Positions 1-12,033 of a stretch of 64,000 nt of DNA are shown here, one piece after another (positions within the stretch are counted from its first letter, which is position 1; every line of letters starts with the position of its first letter). Made by a program: the position numbers and the translations under genes. The DNA comes from Comamonadaceae bacterium (GTDB taxonomy: Bacteria; Pseudomonadota; Gammaproteobacteria; Burkholderiales; Burkholderiaceae_C): contig JAIYBZ010000012.1 of the NCBI GenBank assembly GCA_027488255.1, positions 1 to 64,000 of the forward strand, read 5' to 3'. The notes under the pieces were generated by a model. That model was not told the DNA's origin, made no database searches, and saw only the letters and a program-made list of their open reading frames with translations.

Positions 1-703
1 GTGTCGGCATGGGCGTGGCCTGCACTGCCGTGCATGCCCAGCAATTGCAAGGCACTGGTGATTTGCAACTGGGCCCGCGTGGCGGCCATGGCATCGATGT
101 CGGCCTTGTTGATGACCACCAAATCGGCGATTTCCATCACGCCTTTTTTGATGGCTTGCAGATCGTCCCCGGCGTTGGGCAGTTGCATCAGCACAAACAT
201 ATCGGTCATGTTGGCCACCGCTGTTTCCGATTGGCCCACGCCCACAGTCTCGACCAACACCACGTCGTAGCCTGCGGCCTCGCAGACCAACATGCACTCG
301 CGGGTTTTTTCGGCCACACCGCCCAAGGTGCCGCTGCTGGGGCTGGGCCGAATGTAGGCCTGCTCGTGCACGCTGAGGTGTTCCATGCGGGTTTTATCGC
401 CCAAGATCGAGCCGCCCGAAACCGTCGAAGAAGGGTCAACCGCCAACACCGCAACACGGTGCCCTTGGCCAATCAGGTGCAAGCCCAGCGCCTCAATGAA
501 GGTGGATTTGCCCACTCCCGGCACGCCACTGATGCCCAAGCGAAAGGCCTTGCCGGTGTGCGGCAACAAGGCCGTCAACAACTCGTCGGCCAAGGCCCGG
601 TGGTCGGGCCGCGTGGACTCGAGCAGCGTGATGGCTTTGGCCATGGCTCGGCGCTGCGTGGCCGCGTGGCCCTGCAACAGCCCCTCGATCAACTGGGCAG
701 GGT

Positions 704-707
<4 letters not shown>
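1..707 (-). CDS. meaB: methylmalonyl-CoA mutase-associated GTPase MeaB (3' end lies outside the window)
   Basis: Minus-strand reading [71 protein letters not shown]-loop and MeaB/ArgK motifs. GTG start overlaps the scpA stop (GTGA). Confidence 0.9.
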
Positions 708-2881
<2,174 letters not shown>

Positions 2882-3066
2882 GGCGCAAAGCTTTCAGGAC
2901 AAAAATGACGGGTATCTATTTTGGCAGTTGAACCGGGCACGACTGCTGACACGCGTTGTGATTCATAATTATTGATGCAGAATATTTTAACCGGCTTACA
3001 ATCTGTCCCAACTTGAATTCCCCTTGATTGGCGCATTTTTTGCCCACCGACCGCACCCGCAGCACC

Positions 3067-3702
3067 ATGTCCGCCTTGTCTCTCGCCCCCCGCGCACTGT
3101 ATGAAGAAGTGGCCGAACTCCTGCGCCAGCGCATTTTTGCGCGCGAACTAGAGCCAGGCAGCTGGATCGACGAGCTGCGCATCGCCGAGGCGCTGGGCAT
3201 CAGCCGCACCCCCCTGCGCGAAGCCCTCAAGGTGCTGGCCGCCGAGGGTTTGGTGACCATGAAGGTGCGCCGGGGTGCTTATGTGACCGAGGTTTCTGAA
3301 AAAGACCTGCGCGATGTGTACCACCTGCTGGCCTTGCTCGAGTCGGATGCCGCGCGGGTGGTGGCTCAAAACGCGACAGCGGCGCAAATGGGCCAAATTC
3401 AGGCGCTGCACCACGACTTGGAGCGCGCCCAAAAAGACCGCGATCGCTTTTTTGAGATCAACGAAGCCTTTCACCTCTTGCTGCTGGAATTGGCCGACAA
3501 CCGTTGGCGCGACCAAATGGTGGTGGATCTGCGCAAAGTCATGAAGCTCAACCGCCACAGCTCTTTGTTCAAAGAAGGCCGCATTGAGCAGTCTTTGGCC
3601 GAACACCAAGCCATCGTGCAGGCTTTGGTGGAGCGCCAACCCGAGTTGGCCGCCCAGCGCATGTCGGCGCACTTCATGAACGGCTTGCAAGCCGCGCAAT
3701 GA
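3067..3702 (+). CDS. GntR family transcriptional regulator (FCD-type)
   Basis: N-terminal wHTH (LRIAEALGISRTPLREALKVLAAEGLV) plus helical FCD-like C-terminus; divergent from scpA. Start taken at MSALSLAPR; the ORF opens at 3028. Confidence 0.88.
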   Translation: MSALSLAPRALYEEVAELLRQRIFARELEPGSWIDELRIAEALGISRTPLREALKVLAAEGLVTMKVRRGAYVTEVSEKDLRDVYHLLALLESDAARVVAQNATAAQMGQIQALHHDLERAQKDRDRFFEINEAFHLLLLELADNRWRDQMVVDLRKVMKLNRHSSLFKEGRIEQSLAEHQAIVQALVERQPELAAQRMSAHFMNGLQAAQ

Positions 3703-3708
3703 ACGGGT

Positions 3709-4710
3709 TCAGTCGGTGACCACCGCGCCGCGGGCCAGTGCCGCGCGGGCCAATTGCGCAACTTCTCGGGGCGGCAAGGGCTTGAGTTTGTGATCGCTCC
3801 ACACCTGACGCCACAAGCGCCCACCGCGTTGCCCGTGGTACAGCCCCAGCATGTGCCGGGCGATGGCATACCAAGGGCAGCCGTCTTCGGCAAAGGCGCG
3901 CTCCATATAGGCCACCATCGCCTCTTCCACCGCTTCGCGGCTGGGCACTTCGTGCGCGTCCCCCCAAAAAGTGTCGTCCCAAGTGCCTAAAAGCCAAGGG
4001 TTGTAATAGGCCTCACGCCCCACCATCACCCCGTCTGCATGCGCCAAATGGCTGGCGATTTCTTCGTTGGTTTTGATGCCCCCATTGACGGCGATGACCA
4101 AGCTGGGGAAATCTTTTTTGAGCTGGTAGGCCAGCTCGTACCGCAGCGGTGGAATTTCGCGGTTTTCTTTGGGGCTCAACCCATCCAACCAAGCGTTGCG
4201 CGCATGCACGATGAAGACTTGGCAGCCCGCCTCGCTCACGGTGCCGACAAAATCACGCACAAAGTCATAGCTTTCAATGCGGTCAATGCCAATGCGGTGC
4301 TTCACGGTGACCGGAATGTCCACCACATCGCGCATGGCCTTGACACCATCGGCCACGGTTTGTGGCTCGTTCATCAGGCAAGCGCCAAAGGCCCCGCGTT
4401 GAACACGGTCCGAGGGGCAACCACAGTTGAGGTTGATCTCGTCATAGCCCCACTCTTGCCCCAGCTTGGCGGCATACGCCAAATCGGCCGCATCGCTGCC
4501 GCCCAGTTGCAGCGCCACCGGGTGCTCTTCCGCGTTGAAGCGCAAATGGCGCTGCACACTGCCATGGCGCAAAGCGCCGGTGGTCACCATTTCGGTGTAC
4601 AGCAAGGTGTGGCGGGTCAACAGGCGGTGGAAAAACCGGCAGTGGCGATCGGTCCAATCCATCATGGGGGCGACAGACAAACGCCAGCGTTGGGAGTCAG
4701 GAAATTGCAT
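3709..4710 (-). CDS. dusA: tRNA-dihydrouridine(20/20a) synthase DusA
   Basis: SVAPMMDWTDRHCR..LLYTEMVTTGA..NLNCGCPSDRVQ..FGACLM..VKHRIGID signature. Start at MQFPDSQ chosen over the longer ORF (4788). Confidence 0.92.
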   Translation of the reverse strand: MQFPDSQRWRLSVAPMMDWTDRHCRFFHRLLTRHTLLYTEMVTTGALRHGSVQRHLRFNAEEHPVALQLGGSDAADLAYAAKLGQEWGYDEINLNCGCPSDRVQRGAFGACLMNEPQTVADGVKAMRDVVDIPVTVKHRIGIDRIESYDFVRDFVGTVSEAGCQVFIVHARNAWLDGLSPKENREIPPLRYELAYQLKKDFPSLVIAVNGGIKTNEEIASHLAHADGVMVGREAYYNPWLLGTWDDTFWGDAHEVPSREAVEEAMVAYMERAFAEDGCPWYAIARHMLGLYHGQRGGRLWRQVWSDHKLKPLPPREVAQLARAALARGAVVTD

Positions 4711-4811
4711 GGAAGCCATTATCCTTGCCCAAGTTGCCTTGGCCCTCTTGAGGGTTGCACAAAAAAGGTAGCATGCGATTCGATTCACTTCACTTCATTT
4801 CAGGGAAAAAC

Positions 4812-5225
4812 ATGAGCAATGCAACCCTCTGGTGGTTGGTCGGCGGCCTGCTGGTGGTCGCCGAGCTGGTGAGCGGCACCTTTTATCTCTTGATGCTGGC
4901 CCTGGGTGCAGTGGCCGCCGCACTTGCCGCGCACTTCGGCGCCAACTTGACGACACAACTGGCGAGTGCCGCCTTGATTGGGGGTTTGGCGGTGGTGCTT
5001 TGGCGGCAAAGCCGGTTACGCCGCGACAATGCTGAGCCCAGCGAGCTGCATCTGGACATTGGTGAAACCGTGCATGTCGAGGCCTGGGAAGAGCAAGGCA
5101 CAGCGCAAGTGAAACACCGTGGCGCCGCTTGGACTGCCGTCGGCTCAAGCGATCAAGCCCCTTCACCGGGCTTGCACCGAATTCAAGCCATTCAAGGCAA
5201 CCGCCTGGTGCTCGAAAAAATTTGA
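4812..5225 (+). CDS. NfeD family membrane protein
   Basis: MSNATLWWLVGGLLVVAELVSGTFYLLMLALGAVAAALAA; hydrophobic N-terminus, OB-like C-terminus, next to an SPFH gene. Confidence 0.85.
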   Translation: MSNATLWWLVGGLLVVAELVSGTFYLLMLALGAVAAALAAHFGANLTTQLASAALIGGLAVVLWRQSRLRRDNAEPSELHLDIGETVHVEAWEEQGTAQVKHRGAAWTAVGSSDQAPSPGLHRIQAIQGNRLVLEKI

Positions 5226-5253
5226 TCCGTATTTTTAAAGGGAGAGTCTTGAC

Positions 5254-6183
5254 ATGGAAATCGCCATTCTTTTTTTGGTTATCGCCGTTTTGTTCATCAT
5301 CAAAACCGTCAAAGTCGTGCCGCAACAGCACGCTTGGGTGGTGGAGCGACTGGGCAAGTACCACGCCAGCCTGACGCCCGGGCTGAACTTTGTGGTGCCG
5401 TTCGTGGACAACGTGATCCAAAAACACAGCCTGAAAGAAATCCCCCTCGATGTGCCCAGCCAAATTTGCATCACACGGGACAACACGCAGTTGCAAGTGG
5501 ATGGCATTTTGTATTTTCAAGTCACCGACCCCAAACTGGCCAGCTACGGTTCATCCAACTACATCGTGGCCGTGACGCAGTTGGCGCAAACCAGTTTGCG
5601 CAGCGTCATCGGCAAACTCGAGTTGGACAAAACCTTTGAAGAACGCGACATCATCAACGCCCAAGTGGTCGCGGCGATTGACGAGGCGGCCCTCAATTGG
5701 GGGGTAAAAGTGCTGCGCTACGAGATCAAAGACCTCACGCCGCCCAGCGAAATCTTGCACGCCATGCAGTCCCAGATCACGGCCGAGCGTGAGAAGCGTG
5801 CCTTGATTGCGGCCTCTGAAGGCCGCCGCCAAGAACAGATCAACATCGCCACGGGTGAACGCGAGGCCTTCATCGCCCGCTCGGAGGGCGAAAAGCAAGC
5901 CGCCATCAACAAAGCCCAGGGCGATGCTGCGGCCATCACCGAAATGGCCGAAGCCACGGCACAGGCCATTGAACGCATTGCCTCGGCCATTCGCCAACCC
6001 GGTGGCGAGCAAGCGGTTCAACTGAAGGTGGCCGAGCAAGCGGTGCAGGCCTACGGCAAAGTGGCACAAGACGCCAAAACCACGCTGATCGTGCCGGGCA
6101 ACATGAGCGAGGTGTCGGGCCTTATTGCCTCGGCCATGCAAATGATTCACACCAGCCAAGCCAGCCAGGCCAGCAAATCCTGA
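5254..6183 (+). CDS. SPFH/Band 7 (stomatin/paraslipin-like) protein
   Basis: VVPQQHAWVVERLGKYHASLTPGLNFVVPFVD and coiled-coil EREAFIARSEGEKQAAINKAQGDAAAI. Confidence 0.92.
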   Translation: MEIAILFLVIAVLFIIKTVKVVPQQHAWVVERLGKYHASLTPGLNFVVPFVDNVIQKHSLKEIPLDVPSQICITRDNTQLQVDGILYFQVTDPKLASYGSSNYIVAVTQLAQTSLRSVIGKLELDKTFEERDIINAQVVAAIDEAALNWGVKVLRYEIKDLTPPSEILHAMQSQITAEREKRALIAASEGRRQEQINIATGEREAFIARSEGEKQAAINKAQGDAAAITEMAEATAQAIERIASAIRQPGGEQAVQLKVAEQAVQAYGKVAQDAKTTLIVPGNMSEVSGLIASAMQMIHTSQASQASKS

Positions 6184-6210
6184 GAAAAAGACGCCCTGAG
6201 CCTTGGCCAC

Positions 6211-6238
6211 AAAAAAACCCGCCAAGGCGGGTTTTTTT
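6211..6238. terminator. bidirectional Rho-independent terminator
   Basis: AAAAAAACCCGCCAAGGCGGGTTTTTTT between convergent SPFH and phaB genes. Confidence 0.9.
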
Positions 6239-6298
6239 GTGCGCGTGAGCCGTAAACGTAAAGGCTCAGCACTTTGGCACAGCCCGAAGGCTGGGGCA

Positions 6299-7036
6299 TC
6301 AGCCCATGTGCAAACCGCCGTTGACGGAGAAGTCGGCGCCGGTGGCGTAACCACCCTCTTCGCTGGCCAGCCAGGCGATGATGGATGCGATTTCGCTGGG
6401 CTTACCCAAACGCTTGACAGGCACGGTGGCCACGATCTTTTCCAACACATCGGGGCGAATGGCGTTCACCATGTCGGTGCCGATGTAACCGGGCGAGACG
6501 GTGTTCACGGTCACGCCTTTGGTGGCCATTTCTTGTGCCAAGGCCATCGAGAAACCGTGCATACCGGCTTTTGCAGCCGAGTAGTTGGTTTGACCGGCTT
6601 GGCCTTTTTCACCGTTCACCGAGCTGATGTTGATGATGCGGCCCCAGCCTTTTTCCACCATGTCGGCCACCACCTGTTTGGTGACGTTGAACATGGAGTC
6701 CAAGTTGGTGTTCATCACAGCATCCCAGTCTTCGCGGCTCATTTTCAAGAACATGCGGTCCTTGGTGATGCCGGCGTTGTTCACCAGCACGTCGATGCTG
6801 CCGTGCTCGGCCTTGGTCTTGGAGAAGGCTTCCACGGTCGAATCCCAATCGCCCACGTTGCCCACCGATGCGTAAAAGGTGTAGCCCAACGCTTTTTGTT
6901 CGTCCAACCATTTGGTGTAGTCACGGGTGGGGCCGCAACCGGCGATGACCTTGAAGCCCTCTTGGTGCAAGCGTTGGCAAATCGCGGTCCCGATGCCGCC
7001 CATGCCCCCTGTGACGTAAGCTACTTTTTGACTCAT
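6299..7036 (-). CDS. phaB: acetoacetyl-CoA reductase
   Basis: SDR fold (VTGGMGGIGTAIC, NNAGITKD, YSAAKAG), downstream of phaC-phaA. Confidence 0.93.
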   Translation of the reverse strand: MSQKVAYVTGGMGGIGTAICQRLHQEGFKVIAGCGPTRDYTKWLDEQKALGYTFYASVGNVGDWDSTVEAFSKTKAEHGSIDVLVNNAGITKDRMFLKMSREDWDAVMNTNLDSMFNVTKQVVADMVEKGWGRIINISSVNGEKGQAGQTNYSAAKAGMHGFSMALAQEMATKGVTVNTVSPGYIGTDMVNAIRPDVLEKIVATVPVKRLGKPSEIASIIAWLASEEGGYATGADFSVNGGLHMG

Positions 7037-7069
7037 GGTGTGTCTCCTTGTTATGAGTGATGTGAAAAA

Positions 7070-8251
7070 TTAAACGCGCTCGATGGCCAGCGACACGCCC
7101 ATGCCACCGCCAATGCACAAAGCGGCCAAGCCTTTGTTGGCTTGGGTGCGCTGCATTTCGTGCAGCAAGGTGACCAAGATGCGGCAGCCCGATGCGCCGA
7201 TGGGGTGACCGATGGCAATGGCGCCACCGTTCACGTTGACTTTGGCAGGGTCAATGTCCAACGCTTTGTTGACCGCGCAAGCTTGGGCCGCAAAGGCTTC
7301 GTTGAGCTCGAACAAATCGACGTCTTGCGCTTTCCAGCCGGCGCGAGCCAAGGCCTTTTGCGAGGCGGGCACGGGGCCCATGCCCATGTGCGCGGGGTCG
7401 AGGCCGCTGGTGCCAAAAGCAGCAATGCGGGCCAAGGGCTTGAGCCCCAACGCGGCGGCTTTTTTGGCCGTCATGACCATCACGGCGGCTGCACCGTCGT
7501 TGATGCCCGAGGCGTTGCCTGCGGTCACACTGCCGGCTTTGTCAAACGCGGGGCGCAGACCGGCCAACACCTCAACACTGGTTTTCTTGTTGATGAATTC
7601 GTCTGAGTTGAAGACCACGGGATCGCCTTTGCGCTGAGGAATCAACACATCCACGATTTCGTTCTTGAACTTGCCCGCTTCTTGAGCGGCAGCCGCTTTG
7701 CTCTGGCTGCCTGCGGCCAAGGCGTCTTGCATGTCGCGGGTGATGCCGTGGGCTTTGGCCACGTTTTCAGCGGTGATGCCCATGTGGTACTGGTTGTACA
7801 CGTCCCACAAACCGTCCACGATCATGGTGTCGGCCATTTTCCAATCGCCCATGCGTTGGCCATCACGGCTGCCCGTCAGCACGTGCGGGCTGGCGCTCAT
7901 GTTTTCTTGGCCACCCGCGATCACGATCTCGCTGTCGCCCCAAGCCACGGCTTGCGCCGCCAACATCACGGCCTTGAGGCCCGAGCCGCAGACGGCATTG
8001 ATGGTGAGCGCAGGCGTTTCTTTGGCCACACCGGCCTTCATCATGGCTTGGCGCGCAGGGTTTTGGCCCACGCCCGCCGCCAGCACCTGGCCCATGATGA
8101 CTTCGCCGATGGCATCGGCTGGCAAGCCAGTGCGCTCGAGCAAACCCTTGATGACGATGCTGCCCAACTCGGTAGCGGGCGTTTTGGCCAATGAGCCACC
8201 GAACTTGCCGACGGCAGTGCGGGCGGCTGAAACGATCACGATGTCTTGCAT
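7070..8251 (-). CDS. phaA: acetyl-CoA C-acetyltransferase (beta-ketothiolase)
   Basis: Thiolase motifs (NAVCGSGLKAV, NVNGGAIAIGHPIGASGCRI, CIGGGMG). Confidence 0.94.
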   Translation of the reverse strand: MQDIVIVSAARTAVGKFGGSLAKTPATELGSIVIKGLLERTGLPADAIGEVIMGQVLAAGVGQNPARQAMMKAGVAKETPALTINAVCGSGLKAVMLAAQAVAWGDSEIVIAGGQENMSASPHVLTGSRDGQRMGDWKMADTMIVDGLWDVYNQYHMGITAENVAKAHGITRDMQDALAAGSQSKAAAAQEAGKFKNEIVDVLIPQRKGDPVVFNSDEFINKKTSVEVLAGLRPAFDKAGSVTAGNASGINDGAAAVMVMTAKKAAALGLKPLARIAAFGTSGLDPAHMGMGPVPASQKALARAGWKAQDVDLFELNEAFAAQACAVNKALDIDPAKVNVNGGAIAIGHPIGASGCRILVTLLHEMQRTQANKGLAALCIGGGMGVSLAIERV

Positions 8252-8280
8252 TTTTGTAGTCTCCTTTGAATGAATAAGAA

Positions 8281-9996
8281 TCAGTCTTTGGCCTTCACGT
8301 AACGGCCGGGAGCCGCTTCGATGGCCTTGTAAGTGGCCCCTTTACCGTAGGTCTTGGGTGCGACAATTTGTTTGCCCGCATGGCCCTTCAGCCATTGCGC
8401 CCAGTCGGTCCACCAGCTGCCGGGCATTTCTTTGGCGTTGGCGATCCAATCGTTCACATCGGCGGGGAACCGGGTGCCCTCGTGCAGCCAATGGCTGCGC
8501 TTTTTAGCGGCGGGTGGGTTGATCACCCCGGCGATGTGGCCCGAAGCGCCCATGACAAAACGCTTTTTGCCCGGCAACACTTGGGTGCTGGCATAAGCCC
8601 CGCCAATCGGCACGATATGGTCTTCGCGTGAACCATAAATGTAGACCGGCATGTCGACTTGGCTCAGATCGATGCGCTCGCCACAAACCTTGACCTTGCC
8701 CGGTTTGACCAAGTTGTTTTCGAGGTAGGTGTTGCGCAAATACCAGGCATAAAAAGGGCCGGGCAAATTGGTGGAGTCGCTGTTCCAGTAAAGCAAATCA
8801 AAAGGCGGTGGGGTTTCGCCCTTGAGGTAGTTGCCGACCACGTAGTTCCAGACGAGATCATTCGGGCGCAAAAAGCTGAAGGTCGAGGCCAAGTCTTGAC
8901 CTTTCAGCAAACCGCCCTTGCCCATTTGCATTTCTCGGAACTTGACGAAGTTGTCGTCAATGAAGACATCCAAAATGCCGGTGTCGGTGAAGTTGATCAG
9001 CGTGGTCAAGAAGGTGGCGCTGGCCACTGGTTTTTCACCACGCGCGGCCAACACCGCCAAGGCGTTGGACAAAATGGTGCCGCCCACACAGAACCCCAAA
9101 GCGTTGAGCTTGGGCGCTCCGGTGATGGCTTTCACCGTGTCGATGGCTTTGATGGCGGCGTGCTCGATGTAGTCGTCCCATGTTTTTTGGGCCATCGATT
9201 CGTCGGGATTGCGCCAGCTGACCACAAAAGTGCGGTGGCCCTGGCTGACGGCATAGCGGATCAGCGAGTTCTCGGGCTGCAAGTCGAGGATGTAAAACTT
9301 GTTGATGCACGGAGGGATCAACAAAAACGGCTTTTCGTAGACCTTGGCTGTGAGCGGCTTGTATTCGATCAGCTGAAAAAACTCGTTTTCAAAAACCACG
9401 GCCCCTTCGGTGGTGGCGACGTTTTTACCGACTTCAAACAGGCTTTCGTCGGTCATGGAGACATGGCCCTGCTGAATGTCGTGCATCAGGTTTTTGACGC
9501 CCTTGGCGATGCTTTCGCCTTTTGTTTCAACCGCCTTCTTTTGGGCCTCGGCATTGAAGGCCAAAAAGTTGCTGGGCGCTGCGGCCGCCACCCATTGCTC
9601 GATGGCGAAACGGATGCGGTTGCGGGTTTTTTCGTCGGCGTCGACCGCATCGGCCAAGCCCATCAGGGTGCGCGCATTCAGCAAATACGTGGCGGCATTG
9701 AAGGCGGCCACCGGGTTGGACGACCACGCCTCACCCGAAAAGCGTCGGTCTTTGACTTGCAAGCTGTTGTGCAAGCTCTGGTTCCACAAATCTGAGGCGT
9801 CTTTGAAATACTGGCCTTGCAAAGTCTGCAGTTTGTCGGCAGAGAACTTGAGTGGAGGGACCGCCTCGGCACCGGCTTTCAGCCCCCCGAGATCGATGGT
9901 TTGAAAATGCTGCATGGCCTGCCCCCAGCTTTTGGACAGGTTTTGCTGAAAACCCTCAGACATCTGGGTCCAAAATTCAGGTGTTGTAGCACTCAT
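8281..9996 (-). CDS. phaC: class I poly(3-hydroxyalkanoate) synthase
   Basis: 571 aa; lipase-box-like GFCVGG with catalytic Cys; NPPAAKKRSHW. Confidence 0.96.
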   Translation of the reverse strand: MSATTPEFWTQMSEGFQQNLSKSWGQAMQHFQTIDLGGLKAGAEAVPPLKFSADKLQTLQGQYFKDASDLWNQSLHNSLQVKDRRFSGEAWSSNPVAAFNAATYLLNARTLMGLADAVDADEKTRNRIRFAIEQWVAAAAPSNFLAFNAEAQKKAVETKGESIAKGVKNLMHDIQQGHVSMTDESLFEVGKNVATTEGAVVFENEFFQLIEYKPLTAKVYEKPFLLIPPCINKFYILDLQPENSLIRYAVSQGHRTFVVSWRNPDESMAQKTWDDYIEHAAIKAIDTVKAITGAPKLNALGFCVGGTILSNALAVLAARGEKPVASATFLTTLINFTDTGILDVFIDDNFVKFREMQMGKGGLLKGQDLASTFSFLRPNDLVWNYVVGNYLKGETPPPFDLLYWNSDSTNLPGPFYAWYLRNTYLENNLVKPGKVKVCGERIDLSQVDMPVYIYGSREDHIVPIGGAYASTQVLPGKKRFVMGASGHIAGVINPPAAKKRSHWLHEGTRFPADVNDWIANAKEMPGSWWTDWAQWLKGHAGKQIVAPKTYGKGATYKAIEAAPGRYVKAKD

Positions 9997-10084
9997 GCGT
10001 TCTCTCCGAGTAAATTGCTTTGATGATGTCTACTGCCTTCAGTATCTGACAAATTGATGTCACCTAAATTACAAAGACAAAAAA

Positions 10085-10387
10085 ATGTACCTGATCATCA
10101 TCGCATGGCTCTATGTGACCTTGCTCATGGCATTGGCGGAAGCTTTCAGCACCCAAGGGACCGTTTTGGGAGCCATCATCACATTTCTTTTGTATGGCTT
10201 GTTGCCAATGTCGCTGGTGGCCTACCTCATGGGCACACCCATGCGCCGCAAAGCCCGGCAACGAGAAGAAGCCCGGTTGCAGCAAGCCACAGCACCGGCT
10301 GAATCAGTGATCGAGCCAGATGCAAGCCGCCATGCGACCGGACTGCCCGAACAGCCGGCTGTCGCGCCGGTGCGAAAAGAACTTTGA
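10085..10387 (+). CDS. small membrane protein of unknown function
   Basis: 100 aa, two hydrophobic segments then a charged tail; divergent from phaC; its 3' end overlaps pgeF antisense. Confidence 0.65.
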   Translation: MYLIIIAWLYVTLLMALAEAFSTQGTVLGAIITFLLYGLLPMSLVAYLMGTPMRRKARQREEARLQQATAPAESVIEPDASRHATGLPEQPAVAPVRKEL

Positions 10388-11134
10388 GCTCTGGCTGGCG
10401 GTACACCACTGCGGCTGGCTGTTGTTGCCGTAAATTTGCGTCACGCCCCGCATTTGCAAGCGAAGACGGGCCAAGCCCGCCAAGTCTGCCCACCATTTGT
10501 GGGGACCATTGGGCTGGAAATGCGCCTCAGCGGCAGGCAAGCCACGGCAAAAAGCCGCTTTCACTTCAGGCCCCACCTCGAAAGCTTGCGGGCCAATGCA
10601 GGGGCCAAGCCACACCAAAATCTCGTGGACAGGGGTGCCGGACAAAGGTGCGGTGTTCAACAAGGACTCGAGCACCCCGAGCCCAATTCCTGTTCCAGCG
10701 TCGGTTTCGGCTTTAACGCCCGCAACCACTTCACCCGCCAGTCCACGCCAACCGGCGTGCGCAGCGGCGACCCAACGCCCCGCGGCGTCACACATCAAGA
10801 CCGGCAAACAATCGGCCACCATGATGGTGCACGCGACGCCAGCTTGCTGCGAGAAACACGCGTCCGCCTCGGTGCCATCTGCCAAACCGGCATGCACTGG
10901 CAGCACCTGCACGCCATGGACTTGTTTCAGAAACACAGGGGGCGTCCCGATGGCCTCACGCAAGCGATGGCGGTTGCTGGCAACATGCGACGGCACATCG
11001 CCCACATGGTCACCCAAGTTCATGCTGTCCCAAGGTGCACCGGACAGTCCGCCGTGACGGTCCGTCATGACCGCCCGAACGCGATGGGGCGCCGGCCAGT
11101 CGGGTTGCAACCAATGCTCGGGAATCAAGGTCAT
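10304..11134 (-). CDS. pgeF: peptidoglycan editing factor PgeF / polyphenol oxidase (laccase-domain) family
   Basis: LKQVHGVQVLPV..ADCLPVLMCDAAGRWVAAAHAGWRGLAGEV..FFSHRRDSRLFGQSGRMAACIWLDH. Start at MTLIPEHW inferred; the ORF opens at 11248. Confidence 0.9.
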   Translation of the reverse strand: MTLIPEHWLQPDWPAPHRVRAVMTDRHGGLSGAPWDSMNLGDHVGDVPSHVASNRHRLREAIGTPPVFLKQVHGVQVLPVHAGLADGTEADACFSQQAGVACTIMVADCLPVLMCDAAGRWVAAAHAGWRGLAGEVVAGVKAETDAGTGIGLGVLESLLNTAPLSGTPVHEILVWLGPCIGPQAFEVGPEVKAAFCRGLPAAEAHFQPNGPHKWWADLAGLARLRLQMRGVTQIYGNNSQPQWCTASQSSKFFSHRRDSRLFGQSGRMAACIWLDH

Positions 11135-11268
11135 GGGCGTGGTGGAAAGTGGTGGGACGAGGTGAAAGCTCAATAAAAATAGCCGCCAAGCGCCTCGCTC
11201 AGCGGTCAAGGATAAACCCAAAAAATCAACATTGCCGATGATTTGCAACGAGAAAATGGCATCACTTC

Positions 11269-12033
11269 ATGTGTAATGCACCTATGCCGGCTCTCCCATG
11301 GATTGACTCAGACGAAGCATTGCCTCCCGCCCACCAGGCTTGGGGCGCGGACTCGCCTGCGCCCGGATTGCTGGCGGCGGGCCAAGATTTGTCGGTGCCG
11401 CGACTGCTTGAGGCCTACCGTCAAGGCATCTTTCCTTGGTTCAGCCCGGGCCAGCCGGTACTTTGGTGGAGCCCCGACCCGCGAATGGTGCTGCAGGTGA
11501 GCGGTTTTCGCTTGCACCGCTCACTGCGCCAATCGATCAAGCGCCACATGCGCGAGCCGCACTTTGAGTGGACTTTTGACCGCGATTTCAGCCAGGTCAT
11601 CCAGCGCTGCAGCAGCTCTGCCCGTGCCGGACAAAATGGCACTTGGATTGTTCCAGAGATGGTCACGGCCTACGAAAATTTGCACCAAGCTGGTCACGCG
11701 CACAGTGCCGAAGTGTGGCGCGACGGCGAACTGATTGCGGGTCTGTACTTTGTGGCTTTGGGTCAAGCGGTTTTTGGCGAGTCGATGTTCACCACCGCCC
11801 CGGATGCCTCCAAAATGGCTTTGGCCAGTTTGGTCAGCGTGTGTCGCAAATTTGGCATTGCATCGATCGACTGCCAGCAAAACACCCGCCACTTGGCTTC
11901 TCTGGGTGCGAGGGAAATACCCCGCACTGGTTTCATCGCAGGGGTTCAACTCGCCTGTCAAAAACCGGTCATCCCCTGGGCACAGCAAACTTTATACTGG
12001 GACGAATTGACGGCCTTGGACTCTGCCTCGTGA
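11269..12033 (+). CDS. aat: leucyl/phenylalanyl-tRNA--protein transferase
   Basis: [48 protein letters not shown]-type motifs..[18 protein letters not shown]. Confidence 0.95.
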   Translation: MCNAPMPALPWIDSDEALPPAHQAWGADSPAPGLLAAGQDLSVPRLLEAYRQGIFPWFSPGQPVLWWSPDPRMVLQVSGFRLHRSLRQSIKRHMREPHFEWTFDRDFSQVIQRCSSSARAGQNGTWIVPEMVTAYENLHQAGHAHSAEVWRDGELIAGLYFVALGQAVFGESMFTTAPDASKMALASLVSVCRKFGIASIDCQQNTRHLASLGAREIPRTGFIAGVQLACQKPVIPWAQQTLYWDELTALDSAS

